A stretch of 64,000 bases of DNA from Pedobacter sp. Leaf250 (GTDB lineage: Bacteria; Bacteroidota; Bacteroidia; Sphingobacteriales; Sphingobacteriaceae): positions 1 to 64,000 of the forward strand of contig NZ_CAKLBU010000009.1 of the NCBI RefSeq assembly GCF_920984735.1. The letters run 5' to 3'. Below, piece by piece: positions 28,200-36,334 of this stretch (within the stretch, counting starts at the first letter, position 1; each line of letters begins with the position of its first letter). A program made the position numbers and the translations under genes. Below the pieces are notes generated by a model. The model did not search any database. It saw only the letters and a program-made list of their open reading frames with translations, and had not been told where the DNA came from.

Positions 28200-28283
28200 T
28201 AGTTTATATTGGTTTTAACTAAATAATTACCCTGGCGTGTAAATTTTTGTGGTCTGTTGCCCGTGTTCATTTAGTTTTGGTTT

Positions 28284-28318
28284 AAAAAAAAAGCGCCCCG
28301 ATTTGTGTCGGGACGCTT
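28284..28318 (-). terminator. Attenuator of the thr operon
   Basis: On the minus strand AGCGTCCCGA pairs with TCGGGGCGCT (10 pairs, one G-T) around a 6-base loop, followed by nine or more T. It lies between the leader peptide and thrA. The segment CGGGGCT at the 3' end of the leader ORF can pair with the 5' arm of this stem as CGGG/CCCG plus GCT/AGC, giving a plausible antiterminator. Confidence 0.88.
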
Positions 28319-28353
28319 TCTGTGTTTTTTATGTTAATTCAATTTACAACAAA

Positions 28354-28419
28354 TTAGCCCCGCTGGTTTATCCCGGTGGTAATAATAATCGTTGTAATAA
28401 TTGAAGTATTAAAAGTCAT
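28354..28419 (-). CDS. thrL: thr operon leader peptide
   Basis: A 21-codon ORF, ATG at 28417-28419 and TAA at 28354-28356. It encodes 6 Thr and 6 Ile. The middle reads TSIITTIIITTG and the end TTGINQRG, strikingly like E. coli ThrL, which ends ITTGNGAG. A terminator hairpin and then thrA follow. Ribosome stalling at Thr or Ile codons would free the CGGGGCT segment to block the terminator. A promoter candidate upstream is TTG with TACTTTAC 21 bases later (28452-28482 region, minus strand). Confidence 0.85.
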   Translation of the reverse strand: MTFNTSIITTIIITTGINQRG

Positions 28420-28671
28420 ACTGTTGGTGTATTTTGTACACCGTAAAGTAGCAGATTATTTTTCTTAATTGCAAACAATTTTAAATTTTATTTGAAAATA
28501 TTTTAATAAAACGTTTAATGAGATGAAATGAATACATTATTTGAACCGAAAACTATAATGGAAAATTGTCGTTTGGAGGAAGAGTGATGAGGCAATCTTA
28601 TTCGATGAGTTTAATTCCCCTACTTTTTAAGGAAGGGTGCCCGCAGGGCGTGGTGGTTTCTATCAAAATCT

Positions 28672-28714
28672 TCATCGGATGAATATAAAAATTATACCAT
28701 AGTCATCCGATGAC
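28672..28714. repeat. TCATCGGATGAATATAAA element, copy 1
   Basis: TCATCGGATGAATATAAA is followed by an AT-rich loop and GTCATCCGATGA, so the ends are inverted repeats of TCATCGGATGA. The same element occurs at 31741-31785. Confidence 0.65.
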
Positions 28715-28813
28715 TAAAACATTAATTAGAAAAGGTACTGCAGTAGTTCTTCGGATGCTGCAGCCCTGCCATTTGCTGCAATCTTTTTGGCTGCCGTTTC
28801 CTTTCTTATTATC

Positions 28814-28844
28814 GTCATTGCGAGGAGGAACGACGTTGCAATCT
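28814..28844 (+). repeat. Dispersed repeat, CGTCATTGCGAGGAGG family, copy 2
   Basis: GTCATTGCGAGGAGGAACGA, then CGTTGCAATCT. Matches the minus strand of 143-173. Confidence 0.65.
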
Positions 28845-28883
28845 ATTTAGATTAATGCAACAGAAAGTATTTCCGCTTCTGGT

Positions 28884-29375
28884 TTAATTAAATTGGGGTT
28901 GGGGTTCTTTTGGAGTTGAGCTAAACTTACTCCTCACCCCAATATAAATCTCCACTTCCGAATCTGCTCCCTGTTGAGATTTTTCGCCGTATACTTCAAA
29001 ATCTGCATTGTAAGTTCTGTATAGTGCGATATCATTGTCCCAAATATCTTTCCAGGTTTCAAGTATGGCATTTGGCATTTCACCTTTTGCTTTATATCTC
29101 AAAAGCTTCTCGTTATTAATTTCTCTACCTATTAAACCGTCAGGTATATTATTTAGTGAGGTTACCCGCTGCCCGATGATAGCAGTGTATTTGCCTGTAT
29201 AATTATTTTCATAATCGGTGTAAACGGCATAAATATCATCACTTTCTTTATTCGGAATTTTATTGAAAATTTCTTCAGCATAAAATCTTTGCCAAAGTGC
29301 TCCTAAATCGGAAGCAGCCTGATTATTCTGATTCGAAGTTTCTGTAGATATGCCGATGATTTTGAAGTTTTCCAT
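28884..29375 (-). CDS. GyrI-like / effector-binding domain protein
   Basis: 163 residues without a DNA-binding domain. The pattern IIGISTETSNQ at the start, IYAVYTDYENNYTGKYTAIIGQRV, then DIALYRTYNADFEVYG and a final VEIYIGVR fits the GyrI-like small-molecule-binding (integron cassette Cass2) type domain. Such proteins bind drugs or hydrophobic ligands. The ligand is unknown. It stands alone between repeat-rich spacers. Confidence 0.8.
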   Translation of the reverse strand: MENFKIIGISTETSNQNNQAASDLGALWQRFYAEEIFNKIPNKESDDIYAVYTDYENNYTGKYTAIIGQRVTSLNNIPDGLIGREINNEKLLRYKAKGEMPNAILETWKDIWDNDIALYRTYNADFEVYGEKSQQGADSEVEIYIGVRSKFSSTPKEPQPQFN

Positions 29376-29418
29376 AAGGTGTGATTTTAAGCGAAGATAG
29401 GAGAATCTATATTAATAT

Positions 29419-29478
29419 TGTCAGTCTGAGCCTGTCGAAGACCTTTTGCTTTAGTCCTTCGACAAGCTCAGGATAACA
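29419..29478. repeat. Inverted repeat, TGTCAGTCTGAG family, copy 2
   Basis: The arms 29419-29440 (TGTCAGTCTGAGCCTGTCGA..) and 29457-29478 (..TCGACAAGCTCAGGATAACA) are complementary at 18 of 22 positions. Related to 25677-25734; half a copy is seen near 62595-62618. Confidence 0.7.
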
Positions 29479-29680
29479 AATAGATATAAAACCTTGCATG
29501 GAAACTGAGTTTCATTGCACAATTTTTCTTTTTTAAACCTGATGGGAGCGGGCATCCCGATATTTCTTCGGGATAAAGCGGACAGCAGGAATAACATTAA
29601 ACAGGAATACAGGTTTTGCTTTCCAAATCATTATCAATCAAGCTTTCCACATTTCCCGCAAACATCTTCCATCCTTTTCA

Positions 29681-29688
29681 TACCTTTG
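29681..29688 (+). promoter_or_regulatory. Bacteroidota -7 element before rsgA
   Basis: TACCTTTG fits TAnnTTTG and lies 9 bases before the chosen rsgA ATG, which supports the start at 29698 against the longer frame. Confidence 0.45.
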
Positions 29689-29697
29689 TTGCAAAAT

Positions 29698-30618
29698 ATG
29701 CAGGGCTTAGTTATTAAATCTACGGGGAGTTGGTATATCGTTTTGGCCGATAATGGCGAACGGTACGATTGCCGTATAGTAGGAAAATTCAGGATTAAAG
29801 GAATTAAAACCACTAACCCGATTGCTGTTGGCGACCGCGTAAAATTCGATTTGGAGAAAGACAGTAATCAAGGTTTGATAAATGAATTGCTGCCGCGAAA
29901 AAATTACATTATACGCAAATCGATTAACTTAAGTAAGCAGGCACAAATACTTGCTGCAAACCTTGATATGGCGATTTTGCTGGTTACACTGGCATCGCCA
30001 AGAACATCTTTAGGTTTTATAGACCGATTTCTGGTTACCGCCGAAGCGTATGATGTGCCTGCAGTTCTAGTTTTCAATAAACTCGATTTGTTTAGTAAAG
30101 AAGGTTTGGAAATTCTGCAGGATTTTAAAGAAATATACCAGGCAATCGGCTATCCTTGTTACGAAGTGTCGGCTTTGAAAGGCATTAATATCCCGATTAT
30201 TCAAGAGCTAATTGCAGATAAGATTACTTTGATTTCCGGTCATTCGGGTGTTGGTAAATCGAGTTTAATTAATGCGTTATTGCCCGATAGAGATTTGCGC
30301 ACAGGCGAAGTTTCTGATTGGAGCGATAAAGGCCAGCATACTACAACGTTTGCCGAAATGTTCGAATTGCCACAAGGTGGTTTTATAGTAGATACGCCAG
30401 GAATTAGAGAATTAGGTGTAATTGATATTGAGAAAGAGGAGCTAAGCCATTTTTTTAGAGAGATTTTCAAAACTTCGCACAACTGTCGATTTAATAATTG
30501 CAGGCACGTAAATGAGCCTGGTTGTGCGGTGATTGAAGCCGTAAATACTGGCGAAATTGCCGTTTCGAGATATGAAAGTTACCTAAGTATTTACCATGGC
30601 AACGATACAAGGCATTAA
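29698..30618 (+). CDS. rsgA: Ribosome small-subunit-dependent GTPase A
   Basis: 306 residues from ATG 29698 (MQGLVIKSTGSWY). RsgA assists late maturation of the 30S subunit. The order of motifs is circularly permuted as in the family: OB domain, then NKLD at about 142-145, the P-loop GHSGVGKSSLINAL and DTPG. The zinc-binding C-terminal part CRFNNCRHVNEPGC is complete. The stop codon is the first base triplet of a palindrome that spans to the next gene. Confidence 0.96.
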   Translation: MQGLVIKSTGSWYIVLADNGERYDCRIVGKFRIKGIKTTNPIAVGDRVKFDLEKDSNQGLINELLPRKNYIIRKSINLSKQAQILAANLDMAILLVTLASPRTSLGFIDRFLVTAEAYDVPAVLVFNKLDLFSKEGLEILQDFKEIYQAIGYPCYEVSALKGINIPIIQELIADKITLISGHSGVGKSSLINALLPDRDLRTGEVSDWSDKGQHTTTFAEMFELPQGGFIVDTPGIRELGVIDIEKEELSHFFREIFKTSHNCRFNNCRHVNEPGCAVIEAVNTGEIAVSRYESYLSIYHGNDTRH

Positions 30619-30746
30619 CCCCCCAACCCCCTAAAAGGAGAGCTGAAAAGCTGGGTGGAAAAACACAAACATTGTAAATAATAAGTTGTTTAGGCATGTT
30701 GCTTAACTATAGAAAGGAGAAGTTCCCTTTAGGGGATTTAGGGGTT
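30616..30746. repeat. Palindrome CCCCAACCCCCTAAAAGG, stop to start
   Basis: The left arm TAACCCCCCAACCCCCTAAA (from 30616, the rsgA stop codon) is matched by the right arm CCCTTTAGGGGATTTAGGGG at about 30725-30744, directly before the ATG at 30747. The word is widely seen in Bacteroidota spacers. Its role is unknown. Confidence 0.7.
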
Positions 30747-31700
30747 ATGAAATTCAAACTAGGAGATTTTGTTCGTTTTGTTGATGAAAAACGTGAGGGA
30801 TATGTAACCAAGATTATTGATGCACAAACTTTGGGCGTTACAGATGAAGATGGTTTTGAAATTCCGGTGGCAGTTAGCAACTTAACTTCGGTGCACGGTC
30901 ATGGTGTGGTTGCGGAAGAAATTGAAACGCCAAAGCCTATTCAAGTGAATGTTCCATCCATCAGTAAAATAGAAAATGGGATTTATGTCGCAGTTGCTAC
31001 CAACAATAAGGCTGGCAACGTGATTCATTTTAATCTTCAAAACCAGTCGCCAAATGTGCTTTTGGTTAGTTTAACTTCAGAGAAGAAAGAAAAATATTCA
31101 GGTTTATTTCACGGCGTTGTAGAAGCTTATCAATCGAGCTTAATTTATTCGGCATCGTTGGCCGATCTAGAAATCTGGCCAGAGTTTACCTTTCAGATTT
31201 TAGTTTTTAGCAAAGCTGATATAAAACCAGTTGATCCTTTGGTAATCCGTAAAAAGTTTAGGGCTAAAGATTTTTCTACTGAACAAAAAGAATTACCGCA
31301 ATCGAAAAACAAAGGTTGGTTAATCCGATTGGATGATTTAGTTCCGGTTACGATTGATGCGCAAAAATTAAAAGAAAGTTTTTTTAAGTCGCCTGCAGAA
31401 AAAAGAACTGTTGATGCGCCCGCAAAGGAAATTGATCTTCATATAGAAAAGTTAAGGGATGATCATCACTTTTTAGAAGCCGATGAGATTTTACAAATTC
31501 AATTGAATTATTTCCAAAATGCTTTGGATGCCGCGGTGGTTCATCATTTTGATAGAATGGTATTTATTCACGGCTCGGGCAATGGGACTTTACGCGATAA
31601 AATTCACAAGCTGATTAGTAAAAACCCGCATATAAAAACTTACATGGATGCCCGCAAAGAGAAGTTTGGCTACGGTGCAACTGAAGTGGTTTTTAAATAG
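30747..31700 (+). CDS. Smr domain protein (DUF2027/MutS2-like C-terminus)
   Basis: 317 residues from ATG 30747 (MKFKLGDFVRFVDEKREGYV). The N-terminal DUF2027 domain is followed by a C-terminal Smr domain with EIDLHIEKLRDDHHFL and the signature MVFIHGSGNGTLRDKIHKL. Smr domains cleave nucleic acid or branched DNA; in other proteins they act in recombination control or ribosome rescue. There is no MutS ATPase part. It follows rsgA in the same direction. Confidence 0.88.
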   Translation: MKFKLGDFVRFVDEKREGYVTKIIDAQTLGVTDEDGFEIPVAVSNLTSVHGHGVVAEEIETPKPIQVNVPSISKIENGIYVAVATNNKAGNVIHFNLQNQSPNVLLVSLTSEKKEKYSGLFHGVVEAYQSSLIYSASLADLEIWPEFTFQILVFSKADIKPVDPLVIRKKFRAKDFSTEQKELPQSKNKGWLIRLDDLVPVTIDAQKLKESFFKSPAEKRTVDAPAKEIDLHIEKLRDDHHFLEADEILQIQLNYFQNALDAAVVHHFDRMVFIHGSGNGTLRDKIHKLISKNPHIKTYMDARKEKFGYGATEVVFK

Positions 31701-31740
31701 TTGATAGGATTGTTTGCTGAACTGTAAAATGCAAAATCAG

Positions 31741-31785
31741 TCATCGGATGAATATAAACATCATCCCTATATTCATCCGACGACT
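31741..31785. repeat. TCATCGGATGAATATAAA element, copy 2
   Basis: TCATCGGATGAATATAAACA, then TATATTCATCCGACGA: same layout as 28672-28714, here between convergent genes. Confidence 0.65.
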
Positions 31786-31813
31786 ATCATTTAAACTGCC
31801 AATTGAAAACTAT

Positions 31814-32683
31814 TTAATTAAAAACTTCATCGCCGTAATCAGGATTTGCACCTGGTTGCGAGGCCACAAAGGCGCCAACTTTGCAAGCTCTGTCTAAAAC
31901 AGTATCCATAGGGAAACCATGAAGGTAGCTGGCAATAAACGTAGCCAAAAAAGAATCGCCAGCACCAACGGTATCTGCAACTTTTACCTCATAACCTTTA
32001 TGGTGGTAAAGCCTGCCGTCATTTAAAACATAAGCTCCTTTTTCCCCGACAGTTAAACAAATAATTTTGATGGTAAAATTATTGCTAAGTTGTTTTAAAA
32101 CCTGCTCATCAGTATTTCCACTTAGCGAAAGTTCATCTCTTAAGTAAACCAATTCATGTTCGTTAACTTTCAGAATGTCGGCTTGATTTAATAGTTCTTT
32201 CAATGTATCTATCGTATAAAATGGCGGACGCAGATTAATATCGAAAATTTTAAGTTTTGCTTGTTTCAACAAAGCTAAAATGGTTTTTTTACTTTTCTCG
32301 TTTCTACAGGTTAAGCTACAATAAACCAAAGCATCGGCATTGGTTACCGCCAAAATAGCTTCTTCTTTAAGTTCAATGGCATCCCAGGCAACTGGTTCAA
32401 CAATTGTATAGGTGGCGTGATGTTGTTCATCTAATTTTACTTCAACAGTGCTTGTTGGAAGGTTATTCCCGGTTTGAATTAGATTAGCAGGATATGATTT
32501 TGATGCCAGAAACTTGATTAATTCTTTGCCATTTTCATCGTCGCCAATGGCACTTATAAATTGGCTATTTATACCTTGTTTGTGTAGATTAAGGGCAACA
32601 TTCATGCTTGAGCCGCCTGCCTTTTTTCCTTCGGGAAAAACATCCCATAATATTTCGCCAATGGCAACAACTGTTTTTTTCAT
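31814..32683 (-). CDS. PfkB family sugar kinase (fructokinase-like)
   Basis: 289 residues of the ribokinase/PfkB fold. N-terminal GEILWDVFPEGKKAGGSSMNVALNL holds the substrate-binding GG region, and the C-terminal DTVGAGDSFLATF is PfkB signature 2 with the catalytic Asp. Fructose is the most likely sugar, but this is inferred from overall likeness. No sugar transporter or hydrolase gene lies beside it. Confidence 0.9.
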   Translation of the reverse strand: MKKTVVAIGEILWDVFPEGKKAGGSSMNVALNLHKQGINSQFISAIGDDENGKELIKFLASKSYPANLIQTGNNLPTSTVEVKLDEQHHATYTIVEPVAWDAIELKEEAILAVTNADALVYCSLTCRNEKSKKTILALLKQAKLKIFDINLRPPFYTIDTLKELLNQADILKVNEHELVYLRDELSLSGNTDEQVLKQLSNNFTIKIICLTVGEKGAYVLNDGRLYHHKGYEVKVADTVGAGDSFLATFIASYLHGFPMDTVLDRACKVGAFVASQPGANPDYGDEVFN

Positions 32684-32746
32684 AATAAATTTATGTATCG
32701 CAAGGTAGCAATTTTAAGAATTGTTACTCTGAAATGTTTCCTTCTA

Positions 32747-32911
32747 TCAATGCGTTAGGCTCTTTTCCAAACTAGATAAAAGCTGTGTGATAAAACTTTT
32801 GGAGATGGTATGGTCACTATTTCTTGTACAGATGATTGAACTGGTGTAACCTAATAATCCGTTTAGTATCTCTAACCACAATCTTTTCGATGCCATTAAA
32901 TGGAAATTCAT
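32747..32911 (-). pseudogene. 54-codon ORF, possible condensation-domain remnant
   Basis: ATG at 32909-32911 and TGA at 32747-32749 frame a 54-residue peptide: MNFHLMASKRLWLEIL, later TISKSFITQLLSSLEKSL. The spacing hydrophobic-strand, TI, F..QLL..L resembles the C-terminal end of a non-ribosomal peptide synthetase condensation domain, but the match is short and from memory. It could be a relic of a lost gene or a chance ORF. It sits directly behind a small membrane protein gene. Confidence 0.3.
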
Positions 32912-32927
32912 GATTAAAAACTGATGT

Positions 32928-33203
32928 TCAATTATTGTTTTTAAACATATCTATCAATTTAAAAATAAGCCAGCTGCCTGCAAAGGCAAAAACTACATCT
33001 GCTAAAAGTGCTATCAGACTAAAATTAATACTTGTACTTCCCTGCTTGGTTTCTATGTGATAGCCAGTTACTTTGGTATAGAAGTTCAAGGGAAAACCAT
33101 ATTGGTCGGCACCATCAGCATCGTAACTTAGGCTAGCTGTTGCCCAATTAATAATGATAAAGAGTACAAATCCTCCCAATAAAATTTTAAATATAATTTT
33201 CAT
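32928..33203 (-). CDS. Small two-helix membrane protein
   Basis: 91 residues with hydrophobic helices at about 4-24 and 65-86. The loop contains DADGADQYGFPLNFYTKVTGYH. No family recognised. It is 10 bases behind the SUFU-domain gene on the same strand, so the two are likely co-transcribed. Confidence 0.65.
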   Translation of the reverse strand: MKIIFKILLGGFVLFIIINWATASLSYDADGADQYGFPLNFYTKVTGYHIETKQGSTSINFSLIALLADVVFAFAGSWLIFKLIDMFKNNN

Positions 33204-33213
33204 TAAGAATTTG

Positions 33214-33882
33214 TTAAACTAATAAATTTTCTCTTTGCTTATCAAAAACTTCTTTACCATCTTTTTCAATTAATTTATCTAGCAAGGCATTATAGCCATT
33301 GCTAATTTTATACTCCAACTCATTCTTATACAAAGGGAAAATCGTATAAATGTTTATTACTTCATCATTAATTTTTATCTCTGTAAATTCTTCATCAAAA
33401 GTTACCGATGGCAAAATAACCAAACCTACATAATCGGTTTTTTCACTATAAGGTTCCATATCGGCGGTAGCTTGTAAGGTATGCCCAATCGTTAACCAGG
33501 TATCGTAATGGTGTGGGAAACGAGCAGTTTCTTTGAGCATTCCAATAATCCAATCATTTTCATTTCCACTCGGAAAAATCTTTCCAAACTCGATTTCTTT
33601 TGGCAATAGAATCATCAGTTCTGCAAATTTATGCAATTCTGGATTTTCTAATCCTTCGCGAACGGTCATTTCCAATAAACTCATTCCAGAGGTTAAAAGG
33701 ATATTGAAATCATCTTCTGATGAATTAATAAAGTAAACATCCAAATGAAAATCAGGCATTAACATTTCATGAAAAACAGTGATTTCGCTTGATTGATAAA
33801 ACTTATCTAAATGATTTGCGATGGCTTCCGGATGGTTATCAAAGAAAGTTCTGTTGCGAAATTTTTCGTAAAATTCGTTCAT
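33214..33882 (-). CDS. Suppressor-of-fused (SUFU) domain protein
   Basis: 222 residues. The pattern DFHLDVYFINSSEDDFNILLTSGMS, then ELMILLPKEIEF, and TWLTIGHTLQATADMEPY is characteristic of bacterial SUFU domains. In bacteria these often act as immunity proteins against polymorphic toxins, but no toxin gene lies beside this one. The partner small membrane protein is of unknown role. Confidence 0.8.
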   Translation of the reverse strand: MNEFYEKFRNRTFFDNHPEAIANHLDKFYQSSEITVFHEMLMPDFHLDVYFINSSEDDFNILLTSGMSLLEMTVREGLENPELHKFAELMILLPKEIEFGKIFPSGNENDWIIGMLKETARFPHHYDTWLTIGHTLQATADMEPYSEKTDYVGLVILPSVTFDEEFTEIKINDEVINIYTIFPLYKNELEYKISNGYNALLDKLIEKDGKEVFDKQRENLLV

Positions 33883-34052
33883 GAGTTACGGTTTTTGGTA
33901 TTATAGTTTCATTGAAAATAGTTCACAAATCTTATTCCATCATTAAAATACGATATTAATTAAATTTTAAAGCTTTTTGCTATTTTAGGTGAGGATGTAT
34001 TTCTACATTTATGGATAATAGAAAATAATTATCTCAATAAATTAAAAATAAT

Positions 34053-34481
34053 ATGACAAAATCAATTTTTACACTTCTAATCTGTGTGATCAGTTTTTAT
34101 GCAAAGGCTCAAACCCCGAAAGATAAACAAGCTATACTGAATGTGCTTGAAAACCAACGACTGGCCTGGAACAAAGGAGATTTGGAAACTTTTATGCAAG
34201 GTTATGTTAAAAGTGATAGTTTACTTTTTGTTGGCAGTAGCGGACCAACTTATGGCTGGCAAAAAACCTTGGATAATTATAAAAAAACTTATGCTGGTAA
34301 AGCCGGAATGGGTCAGTTAACTTTCGGTATCAAAAAAGTAGATTTTTTAAATAAAGATGTGGCCTTCGTTTTAGGAAGCTGGCATTTAAAACGTGAGAAA
34401 GATGAGCCACAAGGTTATTATACATTATTATTCAAGAAGATAGATGGCGTTTGGAAAATAATTGTAGATCACAGCTCTTGA
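34053..34481 (+). CDS. Exported SnoaL/DUF4440-like protein
   Basis: 142 residues with a signal peptide (cut near FYAKAQ). The cystatin-like NTF2 fold is seen in ILNVLENQRLAWNKGDLETF and VWKIIVDHSS. Members bind small ligands or act as isomerase-like enzymes. The substrate is unknown. It is 2 bases before the next lipoprotein gene, so the two form an operon. Confidence 0.8.
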   Translation: MTKSIFTLLICVISFYAKAQTPKDKQAILNVLENQRLAWNKGDLETFMQGYVKSDSLLFVGSSGPTYGWQKTLDNYKKTYAGKAGMGQLTFGIKKVDFLNKDVAFVLGSWHLKREKDEPQGYYTLLFKKIDGVWKIIVDHSS

Positions 34482-34483
34482 GG

Positions 34484-35023
34484 ATGAAAAAAAGCATTGT
34501 TTATCTATCTATTTTAATCGTATCAATTTCTTCCTGTAATTATTCATCTCATAAAAAACAAGAAGCCGTTATTTACCATAAGGATGGATTGAGTTTTAAT
34601 TTGCCAAAGTATTGGAAAGTTAAAAAAGACCGCCCCATTGATGGAATTCCAGATAGCAGATTTATTTCCATTAGTGATGAAGAACCATTTTCGAAGGATT
34701 CATACCTCATAATCACTGCGATTGATTCGGTAAGTGTAGAAGAAACCATGCAAAATCTGATTGCACAATCCAGGACAAGTTATAATAAAAGAAAGATTGA
34801 ATTTGGGATGCTAAATGAGCCAAAGGAAATTGTAATTGGAAGGCAAAATGCCTTAAGAGCTGATTTCGAAACAAGGGTGATTAACAACCGAAATAAAGGA
34901 AGTTTTACCTTATTTAATTTGAATGGCAAAACCTTCTCATTTATATCCAGTGTTAATGTTAAAGACAAAAAAGAAAACTGTAGCGTAGTAGATTCTGTGA
35001 TTAAATCTTTGCATTTGAAATAA
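34484..35023 (+). CDS. Putative lipoprotein
   Basis: 179 residues from ATG 34484 (MKKSIVYLSILIVSISSC), with signal and lipobox. The domain YHKDGLSFNLPKYWKV and a final VVDSVIKSLHLK resembles the PsbP/DcrB-like fold, but no family is certain. Its end overlaps the convergent DUF5690 gene by 23 bases. Confidence 0.65.
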   Translation: MKKSIVYLSILIVSISSCNYSSHKKQEAVIYHKDGLSFNLPKYWKVKKDRPIDGIPDSRFISISDEEPFSKDSYLIITAIDSVSVEETMQNLIAQSRTSYNKRKIEFGMLNEPKEIVIGRQNALRADFETRVINNRNKGSFTLFNLNGKTFSFISSVNVKDKKENCSVVDSVIKSLHLK

Positions 35024-36269
35024 ATTTCCTTGAGAAGTAGTATAAAGAATAAACTGTTAGCAGGCAACCAATTACTGATAAAATAATCACGCTGTTAGAG
35101 AAAAATGTTACCCAATTTAACTTTACTTTAAATATTTCTTTGCTTAATAATACGCCAATACTGCCCACATAACCAAATGAATCGGCAATATAAATAAGGA
35201 AACCTACATTGCCGGCATATTGAAATGAAGAGATCAACCGATCGAAAAATACGGCATTGAAGGGAATGTAAACCATGTAAAGCCCTAGTCCAACACAAGT
35301 CATCCACCAAATGGGCTGAATTAAATTTGCCTTAAAGAGTAACGAACAAGCACCAGCCATAATAAATCCGGCAATGATAAAATAGTGTGCAGTTTTAAGT
35401 GCTGTAAAATTATTTTTAATTAACACCATACTCCCAACCAGTACCAGTACAATTAAAGTAATTGGCGTTTCAGTTTTAGCAAATATGGCTGGCTGATTTG
35501 CAAATCCCATTTCGTTCCACATTTCTGCGCTAAAATTATCTCTTATATCTCTAAAAATGGTAGCAAAACAATAGATAATAACACAGGCTACCAAACCTCC
35601 GAAGAATTCTTTGAGGAAGAATTTTCTGTCCTTTTCAATCATTGGAATCCGATCGGCCCTATGTTTTATGTCATCCTCATCTGGAGGAGGTATTTTTTCC
35701 ATTAGGTAAACAAATATTAACAGGGGCAAGGCAAATACCAAACCGGTACTAAAAGGGATCCAAAACTCGGATAAATGAAAAGTGATGCTCAGCCAGGATC
35801 CAACAGATTTTACAAAACCCGATGCGAAAATGAAACTTACAGCTAATGTGGCGCCAATAAAGTCAGTACTTCTTCTACCTTCTACATAAGAGAAAACCAC
35901 ACCCCAAAGCATACCAAGAGGAAAACCATTAATGAAGAGAAAAACGATATTATAAGGTACAGGTGTAATGGCGAAAAATAACCAACTTAACCATGCTATT
36001 GCTGTGAGAACAATAATAATCTTACCGCGACCTGTACGTTTCAACTCTGAAATATACTTGATCCCATAAAATTTTGCCATCAAATAGCCCAGCATCTGGC
36101 AAATTACCAATATGGTTTTGTAACTATAACCGGCAATGGTTATGCCTTCGAAAGTGGCAACAGTAAATGATTTTCGAAAACCAAAAATCATGGTATAGGC
36201 GAGAAAAACAACGACTGCGGCGTATAACCCTGTTTTAATCTGACTATTAAACTTAAAGCTGTTTGCCAT
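35001..36269 (-). CDS. DUF5690 family membrane protein (MFS-like)
   Basis: 422 residues with about 12 hydrophobic helices. The N-terminal AVVVFLAYTMIFGFRKSFTVATFEG and the central FPLGMLWGVVFSYVEGRRSTDF match DUF5690, which looks like a major-facilitator transporter. The substrate is unknown. It is followed at its 5' side by the phosphoesterase gene on the same strand, 65 bases away. Confidence 0.85.
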   Translation of the reverse strand: MANSFKFNSQIKTGLYAAVVVFLAYTMIFGFRKSFTVATFEGITIAGYSYKTILVICQMLGYLMAKFYGIKYISELKRTGRGKIIIVLTAIAWLSWLFFAITPVPYNIVFLFINGFPLGMLWGVVFSYVEGRRSTDFIGATLAVSFIFASGFVKSVGSWLSITFHLSEFWIPFSTGLVFALPLLIFVYLMEKIPPPDEDDIKHRADRIPMIEKDRKFFLKEFFGGLVACVIIYCFATIFRDIRDNFSAEMWNEMGFANQPAIFAKTETPITLIVLVLVGSMVLIKNNFTALKTAHYFIIAGFIMAGACSLLFKANLIQPIWWMTCVGLGLYMVYIPFNAVFFDRLISSFQYAGNVGFLIYIADSFGYVGSIGVLLSKEIFKVKLNWVTFFSNSVIILSVIGCLLTVYSLYYFSRKFISNAKI

Positions 36270-36334
36270 CGGCGTTTTCCAAATGTTTTGCTTTGGAAAT
36301 ATAACAGTTAAAGTTGAGATATATAATGATGTAA

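Larger units (their letters stand above)
28420..28883. other. Repeat-rich gene-free spacer
   Basis: No coding region is visible. It holds the thr promoter region at its left, a hairpin-forming stretch at 28613-28650 (AATTCCCCTACTTTTTAAGG, GTGCCCGCAGGGCG), the TCATCGGATGAATATAAA element at 28672-28714, a CTGCAGCCCTGCCATTTG stretch near 28757, and the GTCATTGCGAGGAGG repeat at 28814-28844. Confidence 0.6.
29376..29697. other. Spacer upstream of rsgA with two repeats
   Basis: An open frame in phase with rsgA reaches back to 29515, but it is made of repeat sequence and not protein-like. It holds the inverted repeat at 29419-29478, the hairpin GATGGGAGCGGGCATCCCGA... with TTCGGGAT at 29538-29589, and a promoter-like TACCTTTG at 29681-29688. 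Confidence 0.6.

Noticed and set aside
29515..29697. 61-codon N-terminal extension of RsgA
   Set aside because: The extension is encoded by repeat sequence and precedes the TAnnTTTG element; the family start is MQGLVIKSTG at 29698.
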